A stretch of 60,000 nt of DNA from Antedon mediterranea (GCF_964355755.1 NC_092674.1:27146001-27206000); one strand, 5' to 3'. Shown: positions 37,700 to 50,640, counted from the stretch's first letter. Notes: a model not told the origin generated them from the sequence alone. Numbers and translations are program-made.

Positions 37700-39696
37700 T
37701 TAGTTCAATTGTTTGGACGTGACGAAATTATAAACATCAACACATTTTGATTGGGAAATTGAGAAGCAATGCTTGTGAAAACATCTAGAAAAAGCACGAC
37801 TAGTGTAATGCAAATTTTAAATTGTTGGTAGATAAACAAATCAGAACCAACGAGAACAAGACGTAATATTTGTTGTACGTTGTAGTATGAAATACCAGCT
37901 GTATAGCTTTCTAAGTATATTTACACAGAGATCCTAACAGAAGTCAACAACAAAAATAGTTTGGTTCTACCTACAGGCCTTTTTTACTTTCAATATTGGT
38001 CTTGGCTCAAAAGCTTGTCCCTTGGAAATTAGCATGTAAATTCTATAGCATCCATTATTATATGATATATGAAAAAAATTGTGCTATTTATAAATTAAAA
38101 GACCAACACTAAAAATACATTTATTTACAGTACTGTAGAAAAGTAGAAAGTTCTGGGTTAAAAAAAATGTATTATTTAAATTAACCCTAATGATTTTATT
38201 TGGAATATAAATTACATTACAATGGCACAACAGACTATATTATCTCTAATATCGAAATACAACGTATAGATGGATACAAAAATGTAATAAAATGCCAAAT
38301 CAATGTTATCAAAACATCATCGTGAAATTCTATATTAATTATAGACTTATTGAATGAATATGCGTTATATTGTTAGCAACGAATTGAACAACATCCTCAA
38401 CAGCCTATTAAAATATATATTACTTCCTGTAGTATAGTGACTGTACCCAACACACCTAGTGTTATTATTATACCCAGCAGACCTAGTTGTGTAGCACAGT
38501 ACAGTATGTACCAAAATGTTTAGTATATATAATATATTATAATGCTATCATAATAATGTAATTTTAATGCAAAATGTGATCTGTACAGGTAAAAACAACC
38601 ATCTCTTTATTCATTCAGGTGGTTTTACCTTTCACAAACCGGTAATGATCAATTACCAAAGGTAAAATGTTAGTGGCACAGGTATTATCTAAGGAGCTGA
38701 AATTATGATGATTATGTTGCAACGGCGTTTATATAGCTATAAAAGAACAAAGCAAATGATAATGTTTGTAGTATGCAGAAGGTGTTGTTTCCTGTGACTT
38801 GATTTCCTTAGAGGCATCATAGTAAGGGTTTTTATGGCCCAGACAGGTGGACAGAAATGGTGAACTTTCATGGTAGTACCTGTGTGCATTGGCATAGGAA
38901 ATATTACACATACTATAAATATCATATTATTTTAATATAGTATTCATAAAAAGATAAATAATAAAAATATGAAATATTGAATAATGATAATATAAATTAT
39001 AATGTTTTTTTGGGTTGAAACATCATTTATTCAATAAAGCAAAATATAGAAATACATTAATAATAATTTATAATTTATAAAATACTAATTTCATAAATTT
39101 CATAATTTGTGTTTATGTGTTACATTTGATTACCTGTACAGGTTACATTAAGATAGAGCCTATTCAATAAAATTGATTCTATTCAATAACATTTTATACT
39201 ATTTAAATGGTTATCTCATTTGTAGATTGGTTTTTATGTCAAAAACTAATTTCAGCATATTATAGTATAGTGTATTTCAAAATAATTTATGCAGATCTAT
39301 TATAAGGAATGGAGTTTGGTAGCTTTATGATAGAAAGAACTAAAATGAACGTGACAAAAAGCATTCCATAAGGGAGTTATCAAATAAATATTTTATATTA
39401 AAATATTCCAAATACCTCAAGTATTAAAATAGGAAATATTTAATATTCTTATGGATTTCTATCTAAGTCTCTAGCTTAAGCTGAGTGCCTGTTGACTTAA
39501 AACAGTTGTAAACGGAAGCGTAAAAATGCAGTGCATCTAAAACATTTTCGGTTGATCAATAAGTAATATTAAATTTTGAAATTATTCAATAAAACCATAA
39601 TTAAAAGATTAAAATATTTCATTCCTTAAAAGAACATATTCATTTTGTTTAGTATAATTATTGTTTCTATATTTTTTGCCTTAACAAATTATATTG

Positions 39697-39745
39697 AATT
39701 ATTGGTTATCCGCACTTGGCGGATAACCCCTTGTTATTGTCAGGA

Positions 39746-39792
<47 letters not shown>

Positions 39793-40942
39793 CTATGTTA
39801 TTCTTCTTTCTTTCCCAAAATTTTGTGTCACGTGTATCTCAAATTCTGATCAACATTACATTGTATAACTTTGTCAGAAGATTTACCTCTATCTGTAGAA
39901 GTGCAGGACAGCTCGTTTTTTTTCTTTAGGGTCGCGCAGCGTAAGCTATGCGCGATTTTATGAATTTCGCGTATTTAACATAGACTAAAAAGCAAAAGTC
40001 ATTTTGTAATGACACTTGGTGAACATTTAAGTCATATCAAGGGCAAACTTTCTATGGATTAAAAATGGCATGTTTGACATAAAGTTACGCGCGCACGCGC
40101 GTTTAAAATTTCAAATTGCAAAAAATTCATTTCTAATCAACTTTCTACGCGTTTCAGGTCATTTTGAGCATTTCAAAAATTCCCACGCGTGCGCATATTT
40201 TTTACGCGCGCGTGCGCACGTAGCGCAAAAACATCTTTTTTTTGCTTGATTTTTGTTTTTTCAGCCTTTTCTAGTACATTTACCAATTTTCAATCAATTT
40301 CGACTTAAAATCACGTCATACGAGCACGTAGAATTGAACAATTTGCGCGCGTTTTTGATGAAAAAGTTAAAAAATTTGTGAAAATTATGCCTTTTTTTGA
40401 ACAGTCATAGATTCTAAACTCCGAGGTGAAAATATTTAAAATTTCAGATTCTGGAAGTAGATGAGTTGTTTTTCTCGAATCATGCATTGATATGACTAAC
40501 CAGACATTGTGACGTCATCGTATGGCCACCCGAATATAAAATATAGGATTTTTTTCTCTTTCGTCATAGCTCGTCAATTTAATAGAGCGCATCTCTACTT
40601 ATCCTTATTCCATTTCACTCAATTTTTTTATATTGTCTAGATCAATCAATTACCTTTCGCATGATCTACCATTTTAAAAATTGTGATGACGTTATCATGT
40701 TCAAATGCGTCAATAACTTTGGTCACTTATTTTCACCTATTCTGCACTGTATGTAGTACGTATACAGTATATAGTGTTATACCGTTTATACTTAGACGCG
40801 ACGCAACATAGAGAGCGCACTAACATTTTTCAATGCCATAATCGTTTTATTTTTTTGCGCGCACTATTCTAACGTATGACGTGCACGTGGCTTTTGCACT
40901 GCGGATAACCTAACTCGTCCGTAGTGACGAGTTCAAATCTAG
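39697..40942 (+). mobile_element. Helitron-like tandem, unit with 5' end (A2)
   Basis: On the plus strand the element opens with the palindrome GGTTATCCGC (39704-39713) / GCGGATAACC (39719-39728). A short spacer, a 45-nt poly-T (39748-39792) and a body sharing sequence with 30799-32370 follow. It ends with GCGGATAACC, the hairpin AACTCGTC (40912-40919) / GACGAGTT (40926-40933), CAAAT and CTAG (40939-40942), then T. It is joined directly to a second unit. No ORF for a transposition protein is present. The phenylalanine-rich frame over the poly-T is meaningless. Confidence 0.7.
39748..39792 (+). repeat. Poly-T tract, 45 nt
   Basis: An uninterrupted run of T lies between the 5' palindrome and the body of the Helitron-like element. 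In the related array at 51033-55367 the same position is taken by an (ATTT)n microsatellite. Confidence 0.95.
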
Positions 40943-42096
40943 TATTTATTTCTTTCTTTCCACACTTCTCTCCCATTTTTTGTGGGCAGCGTATCTCTAA
41001 TTCTAGCAAACAGAAGATTGTATAACTTTGTCAAAAGATTGCCCTATATCTGTAGATGTGCAAGAAACTTTTTTTTTCAAATTTCGAGTCGCGCAGCGTA
41101 AGTTACGCGCGATTTTATGAATTTCAATTATTGATCATAGATTAATAACCAAAAGTCATTTTGTATTGAAACTTGGTGAAAATTTAAGTCATATACAGCG
41201 CAAAGTTTCTGTAGATTAAAAATGGCAGGTTGTGCAAAAAGTTAGGCGCGCACGCGCGTTTAAAATTTCAAATTGCGAAAAATCAATTTCTAATCAACTT
41301 TCTACGCGTTTCAGGTCATTTTGAGAATTTCAAAAATTCCCACCAGCGCGCATTTTTTTACGCGCGCGTGCGCACGTAGCGCAAAAACATATTTTTTTTG
41401 CTTGACTTTTGTTTTTTCAGCCTTTTCTAGTAAATTTACCAATTTTCAATGGATTTTGACTTAAAATCACGTCATACGAGCACGTAGAATTGAACAATTT
41501 GCGCGCGTTTTTGATGAAAAAGCTCAAAAATTCGTGAAAATTATGCCTTTTTTTAAAAAGTCATAGATTCTAAACTACGTGGTGAACTTTTTTTAAATTA
41601 CATATTGTGGAAGTAGATGAGTTGTAGATATCGAATCATGCATCAATATAGCTAACTGGACATTGTGACGTCATCGTATGGCCACTCAAATATAAAATAT
41701 AGGATTTTTTTCTCTTTCGTATAGCTCATCACATTTAATAGAGCGTATCTCCACTTATCCGTATTCCATTGCCCTCCATTTCTTTATATTGTCTAAGTCA
41801 ATCAATTATCTTTCGCATGATTTATTAGTTTAAAAATTGTGATGACGTCATCATGTCCAAAAGCGTCAATAACTTTGGTCACTTATTTTCACCTATTCTG
41901 CACTGTATGTAGTACGTATAGAGTATAATATAGTGTATACCGTATATACTTAGACATGACGCAAAATAGAGAGAAAACTGAAATTGTTTCAATGGCATCA
42001 TCGTTTATCTGCGCGCAATATTCTAACGTACGACGTGCACGTGGCTTTTGCGCTGCGGATAACCTAACTCGTCCGTAGTGACGAGTTCAAATCTAG
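40943..42096 (+). mobile_element. Helitron-like tandem, second unit lacking a 5' end (A3)
   Basis: This unit starts with the body (tatttatttctttctttcc...) immediately after the CTAG of the previous unit. It repeats the same body with moderate divergence and ends with its own GCGGATAACC, AACTCGTC/GACGAGTT hairpin and CTAG (42093-42096) followed by T. It has no copy of the 5' palindrome, so the pair shares a single 5' end and has two 3' ends. A duplicated TTTCTTTCC-type junction links body start and preceding CTAG exactly as in the larger array. Confidence 0.7.
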
Positions 42097-42295
42097 TTTA
42101 TTATTTCATTTTTAAAAATCATAATTAATTGATATGTATTTAATGAATATTCTTCTTGTAATAATAGGAATGGGCGATAATAGGAATGGGCGATAATTGT
42201 AATAATTGTTATTTTAACATGATTCAGACATACAGCTTTCGATAACAGTAATAAAACAGACATTAGGTGGCAACTTCTCACTTTACAATAATTCG

Positions 42296-42339
42296 CTCGT
42301 CAATATTACAACAATAAACCGAAAAGTGATATTGACGAG
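42296..42339. repeat. Inverted repeat, perfect 11-bp arms
   Basis: CTCGTCAATAT (42296-42306) is complementary to ATATTGACGAG (42329-42339) around a 22-nt spacer. The arms contain CTCGTC/GACGAG, like the terminal hairpin of the Helitron-like units ending 200 bp to the left, but a direct relationship is not shown. Confidence 0.6.
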
Positions 42340-45008
42340 TCCGACAAAGGACGCCGTATCCAAAGAATGAACCGCGATTTCTGGATCACTTGTAAAATTA
42401 AATACACCATCATCATTTATTCAATAACTAGCAGTGTTATTGGGACAATGGCGGAATATGTATTTAAAAGCCGATGTTTGTGTCATTGTAGAGCCTTATC
42501 ATGTTATTTACAGTGTATAGTTTTATCTCTGAGTACTAGGCTAATATTGCACTTTGCTCAGACATTTAATCTATGATAATTGATATCAATATACTAAGTT
42601 TATAGTGTAAATGCTACTGTACACTTTATTAAATCTATAAATAATAATATGCTACTCAAAGCAAAATGGGAAAATAAATACCAAATACTTAAAATTTTTC
42701 TATTTGTGGTCATTGTGGAGTCAAGTTACGCACTAAAAAAAAAAAAAAACTATAATTGGGATCATAAACAATGTTTCATTATTCATTAATTGATGTAAAT
42801 ATTAAAAGATTTTATAGAGCCGTGAATAGGCAATTGTTTAACAGTTTTTGTTGTAATTGATTGTCAAAGTAAAGAGGCTTAATATTAGATTAATGTAGCA
42901 GAAAAATAATAAATACTGTAACAACATCTATTCAATATTGTACAGTACTAATTAAACAGATGTAGTTTTTAATCTGTTCTTAAGACATAACTTTTACTGT
43001 TTAATACCCAAACAAATCGCAGCTGCGATAATCTTGCGAGGTGTTGTAACAATTCACGTGAAATGATTAAGCTGTAACACTCGCGTGGCATGGCAGACAA
43101 TTCTTTAAAACTCAACGCACACTAAGAATAGAAATTCTCTTCTTGGGAGATTTTGAAAGAAAACTTCCAGAAGTTTGTTTTGGGGTTGAAAAGAAGCGTG
43201 TGATTTTATAATTTTGAGCCTGGATGGGCACGGCAGCAACACCTGGTACAGTAGGTTAGGTGGGTAAGGCTTGCAATTACCTGTGAACACCTTTATAGGT
43301 AATACAGCAGCTGGTGTCTAAAGTTTGTAAATAACCAATTATGAACTTGTTAAATAAGAACGTTCACATGGGAAGTTACTTATTAATGCACTCACACAGT
43401 AGACTTACTGTAGGCCTAAAACATTTACAAATTACTTTGCTAAATTACTACTGTATTACACATGCATTTAGAATCACAAGAAACAACATAGCGCAACAAA
43501 ACAGCCACAAGAATATACAAAAAGTAAACCAAATCTACAGTAAAGGCCTTGGTGCAGTATTAAACTTCATTATCAAAGTTGTGACAAAAACTTAAGTATT
43601 TAAAATAAGATACAGGAAGACAAATTTAATTCACTTGGAATTAGAGTACAAATGGATGAAATAAAACTGTACAATACTGGTGCAAAACAATGTTTATTGT
43701 CCCTATACGAATGTGCTTTACTGTACCAGGTCTGTAGTAATTATGTTATTACTAACTATGTACATTATGAAATACGAAACATCTGTAGATGCTGTCTCAA
43801 TTACTGATTTTAAGTCACAAGAAAAATATTATTCTTTGTCATACAAAAATAGTGAGAATCAAAACAAAAATACACAATTGTCTAATAAAGTAAAGGGGAT
43901 CAAATTACAGAATATACAATGGTTTCTACTCCAGTTTTTCTAGGACAAATTTTATAAAAGGATAATCAATAATGTGTTATTTCTACGGATAGTTAGAAGA
44001 ATGTATCTATCATTCCACATCATTGGGTACGAATACGCTAAATGCTTCTGACTACAACGCTCCCAGCTAATGCGAGAAATTTAGGTCTTTCTTTGTTGTT
44101 TTACACATACAGTATTCCTTGTACAGTACTTTTCAGACTTATATTATATTCAATTTGTACAATGCATTTTGCTCTAGGGAATGACAAATGCGATGGTGAA
44201 TTTTACCAAAATTCTTACTAAAACAAATTGTAGGGAAAGCTTCATATTTTTTCTGTAATTTAAAAATGTTTATTTATTCATTTATTAGTATTTCTAAAAT
44301 TATTCTTCATACTCTTGTATTGTACAGTATTTGATGAACTTTGTTGAATAATTGTAATTTGTGGTTCAATGTACTGTAGAATTTTTTACATTTTTTTAGT
44401 GAATATTAATGTACAGAGTTTAAATACATATTGTATTACAACACTATACAACCACTAACTAAATTATATGAGTTCATATTCAACAACTCCATAAACTTCC
44501 AATGAAAAGCACAATTTTTAGACCTCTCACGCAATGTACTGATAACAATGATTATAGCTAATTGTCTAAAATTGATTAAATCTTTTAATAGGGCTATAAA
44601 ATACAAAAATATTTTAGAGTTTTATTTACAGGGTTAAAAGAAACACAATTTATAGGAGAGCAGACAAAACCTAAAGACTGAACTATGATGAATAACCTTT
44701 GAGAGATAATATAAGAAAACTTTTGAAAGATCATGTATAGTGTTTAAACCTTTTTGGTTCGCCAAACCTTATTCAATTTAAAATTAAATTCAAATATAGA
44801 ATCAGAGATATTTGTAAAACCTATTACTTTAACATAAACCTAAATATTAATGTATACCTGCTAAAAAAGATAAAAGTAATGTTCAAATAATAACAAAGTC
44901 ACATAAAGTTTGATAGTGTAGACCGAGCTTAGGATATTTAATTATTATATTATAATAATTATATTTTAATACATTACTTAAACTACTAACATGAATGAAG
45001 AGACTCAC

Positions 45009-48000
45009 CTGAGTGTTTCTTGTGCGGGGTTCAGTTCCGTCAACATCCACAGCATATACAGTCAAAGTGTAAATACCATTCCCATCCTCATGATCCAATG
45101 GTGCTGCCGTACGAATAATACCACTCAAATTAGAAATCTCAAAGTCTCTTTCGCGAGCAGTAGTTGCTGCAGTCACTTCCGTGATAAAGTACTGTATGTT
45201 AGCAGATCTAGCGTCTAAGTACATTGCAGTCACTGTTAAAACGACTGTTGAATCCACCGCATTCTCTGCGATGTCAGAAGCATAAGAGTTTGATGCGAAA
45301 ACTGGACCAGAGTTATCATTATCTCCAATAAAGATGGTTAATAAAGTTTGATTAATTAGGGGGCTAGTACCATTATCTTTAGCTGTAACCAAAAGTACAT
45401 ATTTCTGGGTTGAAAGGTCAAGACTGTGCTGTAGAGTAATAACACCAGATGCTGAATCAACAATAAAGTAACCATTGGCGCTAATTGCGTATGACACCAC
45501 ACCATTCAAGCCCTCGTCTTTGTCATCAGCAACGATAGTTGTGACGGTAGAGCCCACAGATGCCATTTCAGAAATCATGGCAGCATTTTGCGATAAGAAC
45601 TCTGGATGGTTGTCATTAACATCAGTGACAATGATTGTAACATTCTTTGTTGCTGAACGTCTGTTGGTTACTGGCTGTGCTTGATCTGTAGCTTGAACTG
45701 TGACCTGGAACAAACCATTGTGCCCTAAAAGCGCTTCTCGGTCTATCACTCCAGCTGTATATAGCATACCACTTGTTTCGTGTATCCCAAAGCTGTTTCC
45801 TTCTGGATTTTGCCCGACAACTGAATATAAAACATCCCCATTAATACCAGAATCTGGGTCAGTAGCAGTAACAGGTAATAATTCAGTATTAATGTCCACA
45901 TTTTCGGCAACAGAATATACGATAGCATTTGACGCAAATACAGGTGGGTTGTCATTATCATCTCGTACGTGGACAGTCAAAGTTATGGTATTTTCATTGG
46001 GAGATGACCCGCCATCATTAGCAGTAATGTTCAATTTGTAAACTGATTGTGTTTCAAAGTCTAACTTTTTTAATAAAATGACACCACCAAAACTTGGTTC
46101 TATAGTAAAAATATTGTAATGATTTCCACTTGTGATTTGGTAAGTAATAATGCTGTTTATTCCAATATCAATATCGGTAGCCATTACAGAAATGATAGTC
46201 TGACCAATTGGAAAACTTTCAACGACTTCAACTTCTAGCATAGATGTTGTAAAAATTGGACTGTTATCATTGCCGTCCAAGACAGATATAATGACTTTTG
46301 CTGACGCACTTTTTGAAGGAGAGGCTGCGTCATGGGCTTCAACTGCTAAAGTATAATCTTCTGTAGTTTCACGATCTAATCCACCATTTAAAATAATCTG
46401 ACCTGAAACGTGGTTAATAGAGAAGATTTTCTGATCGTTTCCCGAGATGATCGTGTACGTGAGATATGAATTATCAGCATAGTCGGCATCAGAAGCACTA
46501 ATTCGAACCACTGATGTACCGTTTGGTTCCGACTCTGAAATTGACACCTCGTAAGTTGACAGAGAAAACACAGGAGCGTTATCATTGATGTCAACAATGT
46601 TTACAATTACAGATGTTTGATCCTGTAGTGGAAGTTCTCCAGCATCAGTAGCAATGATGTCAAAGGTGATCTGGTTGCTCTTGGTTCTTTCAAAGAAAGT
46701 CTCACGATCAAACATCACCTTACTAATGATTACTCCGTCAACTGGATTAAGTTCAAACTCTGTTTGGTTACTCATGAAACTGTAGGTGATGTCACCATTA
46801 AGTCCAATATCACGATCTTCTGAGTTCACCTGCCCAACAAAATGTCCGACTGGCACATTTTCCTCAAGAAAAAACGAATAAGTTGTATTGTCAAACAAAG
46901 GTCTATTATCATTTTCATCAAGAATTTGGACAGTCAGAGTGGCTTCACTGCTTTTCTGAGGAACACCACCGTCAAATGCATAAATAGTAAGGCTGTATCT
47001 TTCTGTCTGTTCTCTATCCAGATATGATTTCACATACACAGTACCATCAGGGAAAATTCCAAACTTATCATCAATATTACCATCTGAAATCACATATGTA
47101 ATTTGTCCATTCTCTCCTTCATCCCCATCAGTAGCTGATATGGATATAAACCTTGTATTAACTGGTATAGATTCGGAGATTGAATGTCCAAATAAGGAGG
47201 TTGGGAAAACGGGAGCATGGTTGTTAACATCACGAATAGAAATACTGACATTGAGGCTTGAAGATAGATGTGGTGTGCCAAAGTCAGTTGCAAGTATTTG
47301 TATAAGAAATTCTGTAGTTTCAGAATTCTGTAAGGTCTTTCGAAGAGTTACAAGTCCAGTGTCCGAATCAATGGCAAATGTTGAGTATGGATTTCGTACA
47401 AGTTCGTAAGCAATTAACGCATTCGGTCCCACATCAGCATCTACAGCTTGTGCTTGATATACCTCATGACCTACATCCCAGTTTTCAACAACATTGGCGG
47501 AGTCAGTAAGACGAGGAAATACAGGTGGATTGTCATTTAAATCAAGTATTGTGATATTCACAGTTGTTCGACCAATCATCGGTCCGCCATTAGCAAATAC
47601 AGAAAGCTCATAAAACGATTGTGTTTCTCGGTCAATATCTTTCATGTTGTAAATTTCACCAGATTCCTCATTAATCTCAAAGACTCCATTTGGGTCACCA
47701 GAGAAAATTGTATAAGTGATATCAGTATTAAGATCTTGTGATGTTGCTTGTACAGTTCCAATAGAGGAACCAATAGCTACGTTCTCAAATCTTACAAAGT
47801 TGTAATCTGCTGGACTAAAAATTGGTGGACTATCTCTCTCATCAACAACAGAAATTTGTACGATTGCTGGATTATCAGTAAGTCTATTTCCATCATCGGA
47901 TGCTGTAACTGTTAATCTATAAGATGACTTCATTTCTCTGTCAAGTGGTTCAGTGGTTGTAATCCAACCTGTAGTAGGGTGGATTTCAAACTTGCCATTT

Positions 48001-50186
48001 GAATCACTTTCAGTTATAGTATACTGAATTTGTTCATTTTCATCAGAATCAGAAGCTGTAACTTGAACAACAGAAGTGCCAGCCGGTTTATTTTCCAAAA
48101 TATCTGCAAAGTAGTTTTCAGGATAAAATACTGGGTTGTTATCATTTTCATCTTCAACATCGACAATTACAATTGCCATTGATGATAAAGATGGACTACC
48201 ATGATCTTCTGCAATAACCTCTAGTTGGTATTGGTCTACAATTTCACGATCAAGGCTGGTCGCAGTAGAGATAGACCCAGTGTCAGAATCAACATGAAAA
48301 ATTCCTGGGAAGCGCCTCAAAGTTTCTTGTGAAAATGAATAAGTTACCATACCTTTCTCACCTTCATCATTATCAGTTGCCAAAATGCTGATCAGCTGAT
48401 AATTTGTGTTAGAGTTCTCTGGTACAGAAGCATTATAGATGTTTTCAGTAAATGTTGGAACTTCATCATTTTCATCAAAGATTGTTATAGTTAGTAGAAC
48501 ACTAGTTGTGAAAACAACAATACCTTGATCTGAAGCTGATACATTTAGAGTAACTTCACTTGTAGTTTCACGGTCTATTATCTTTTTCGTAACGATCAAA
48601 CCAGAGTCCTGATCAATTTTGAACCAGTCAAGTTCATTACCGCCAATTATAGCGTACATGATGTCTGCGTTGTTACCGGAATCTTCGTCAGTAGCTGTGA
48701 CACTTTGAACAAAGCTTCCAATTTTAACACTTTCACTGAGATTGGCTGAATAAAATGGATTCTGAAACTCTGGCGGATGGTCATTCTGATCTTCTACAAT
48801 GATAGTCAAACTAACAACAGAGGTACGTGGTGGAGACGCAAAATCAAACGCATAGAAGGTGATATTGTATCGTGCATTTTGTTCTCTGTCAATTGGTCCA
48901 CTTACAGCCAGTTTGAAAATCGACAAAGCCTCACTTAGTGACAACACTGTCAGTTTAAAATGGCCAAGTTCGTTTCCAGATTGAATTGACAAGCTAGCTG
49001 TTCCATCAATAAAACCAGTATCATCATCAGTAACAGTTGCAATAGTAACAATTTTTCCAACCGCTTCTCCTTCCTCAACTGTTAAGTAGTCTTGCCCTTC
49101 CACAGGAAAGCTAAAGCCCACATGGGGTGCATGGTTATTCTGATCGAGCACTTGTATACTGACATACGCACGTCCAACTAACTGTGGAGTACCATTATCC
49201 TGAGCTTCTACTGTCAAAGTATACGAAGAACCATCATAGTTTACCTCTTCTAACAAACTTATAACCCCTGTGTGTTGATGAATCGTAAATGTTCCGTCAG
49301 AATTTTTTAAGGAGTATGTGATTGCAGCGTTAGATCCAATATCAGCATCCGTGGCAAGAACTTGACTAACAACTGTACCAACAGATGCTGATTCATTTAT
49401 TCTTACAGAGTAATCACTATTTTCAAATACTGGTGTATTATCGTTGGCATCACGAATGGTAATATTTAGCAGCATATATCCATACCTAGTTGGGATTCCT
49501 CCATCCTGTGCAGAAATATTGAGTTGGTAAGAATCCTGCATCTCTCGATCTAATTCGTTAATAAGTTTTAAATATAGAAATGTCATATCACCATCTGGAT
49601 TTGCTGTGATTACTAATCCAAAAACACTGATACCATTACCGCCAACGATCTCATAATTTGATGTGACGTCGTTCTCGTTTTTATCAAGGTCTGTTGCCGT
49701 ATCTAAAATGATTTGTGTTCCAACACTCGCAGATTCCGTGAATGAAATATCAACAACATTTTGTGGAAATTTTGGCTCATTGTCGTTAATATCTAATACG
49801 GTTATTCTTACTTCAATTGGATAAGGTGGTGAACTTGATAGTACGACTAAATTAAAAACATCAGATGATAAAATGTCTCTATCTATCACAGTACTTGTAC
49901 TTATAGTACCTGATCCACTGTCTATTTCAAAATATGGAGATGGTTCACTAAACGAATAGGTAAAGCCATCTTTTGTTGGTATTGTACCAATTTCAGTTCT
50001 AGCAGGCAATCCTTCCAAAACGGTAAACGTTGCATAATCGGATGCCCGTGGATCTATTTCTTGTGTAAAAACAAACGCAAACAGTAAATATAAAATACAA
50101 AATTGAGGCCTCCAATGAGGCGAACAAGTCCACAAAGTCTTCATCGTTGCTGTAGAAAGCTTAAACAAACAAGTTCCTCTTGCCAT
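45009..50186 (-). CDS. dchs1: Dachsous-like protocadherin, coding exon 1 (signal peptide, EC1-EC16)
   Basis: A giant adhesion protein of the Fat/Dachsous planar-polarity and growth-control system, expected at the cell surface. This 1726-codon exon starts at ATG 50186 (purine at -3, G at +4, in-frame TAA 18 nt upstream); Met15 is an alternative start. A hydrophobic stretch at residues 29-41 is the likely signal peptide, with cleavage near residue 42. Fifteen complete cadherin repeats and most of a sixteenth follow, each with DRE-type and DxNDN-type calcium motifs. Repeat order supports Dachsous rather than Fat, CELSR or CDH23: a divergent EC1, an EC4 with a GHF motif and extended middle, a non-canonical EC7 linker (DERDSPPIF) and an EC8/EC9 pair resembling vertebrate Dachsous as I remember it. 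The exon ends at CAG|GTGAGT, phase 0. DCHS1 versus DCHS2 cannot be separated here, so the symbol is tentative. Confidence 0.9.
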
Positions 50187-50640
50187 TCTTAATATAGATA
50201 GTTAGTCTAGTACATTAGCTTCCAAAAGGTAGCCGCCAAACGTAGGCCGAAACTTTGGGTCAATAATCAAAAGCGTTGCTTCATCGCCCAAACCATCGCT
50301 ATTATGTCAACACAAACCTTTCATGACTACCGACTACAGGACCGCTGACGAATGCCTAGCTGAAAAAAATACAGCAAACATACTATATAATTCCAAAAAT
50401 TAGTACTGCATCTGAATATGTATCCATTAGTTTATCTTAATCAAATGCACTTTTTTATTTGTAGCTGGGTTGATTAATAATAAATCCTAACGTAAGTGTA
50501 CCGGTTAGCAAATGCTTGTTGTCGTCTGCTCAACTTGTTAGTCAATACTAAAACAACACACCGGTGAAGTACTACAGGCCCAAGCGACTCAAACGACTTG
50601 CACCGAATAAGCACGCTTCATTGGTGGAGGGGGCGGAGCT
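50187..50640 (-). promoter_or_regulatory. Putative 5' UTR and promoter of the Dachsous-like gene
   Basis: About 430 bp upstream of the start codon lie an inverted CCAAT box (ATTGG, 50620-50624) and a GC box (GGGGGCGGAG, about 50629-50638) within a short GC-rich island in AT-rich DNA. No TATA box or initiator could be fixed, and a further upstream noncoding exon cannot be excluded. Promoter position is an inference from motif spacing. Confidence 0.3.
50207..50215 (-). promoter_or_regulatory. Minimal upstream ORF (Met-Tyr-stop)
   Basis: On the minus strand ATG TAC TAG begins 29 nt before the main start codon. If transcribed in the leader, this two-codon uORF could dampen translation. Whether it is in the mRNA is unknown. 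Confidence 0.35.

Larger units (their letters stand above)
13375..45008 (-). other. Intron 1 of the Dachsous-like gene, 31.6 kb
   Basis: The boundaries are a CAG|GTGAGT donor (plus 45003-45009) and an acceptor before 13374, phase 0. The intron makes up over half the window. Recognised contents are small dispersed repeats (14250, 15791, 20350), a 66-bp minisatellite (18191), a SINE nested in another repeat (19690-20116), a foldback element (20419), a short tandem repeat (28051), Helitron-like elements (30799, 39697-42096), a Harbinger-like element (36934-37699) and a hairpin (42296). The stretches 20740-28050, 28180-30790, 32400-36930, 37700-39690 and 42350-45000 are AT-rich; only short ORFs without homology that I recognise are present. 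A slightly GC-richer patch at 28600-28900 may be regulatory, but I see no defining motif. Confidence 0.85.

Noticed and set aside
39645-39929. 94-codon frame with a phenylalanine run
   Set aside because: The run is translated poly-T inside a Helitron-like element.
44883-45008. Extension of the exon 1 frame (VSLFIHVSS...)
   Set aside because: It follows a CAG|GTGAGT donor and lacks cadherin consensus. Splicing to exon 2 restores it.
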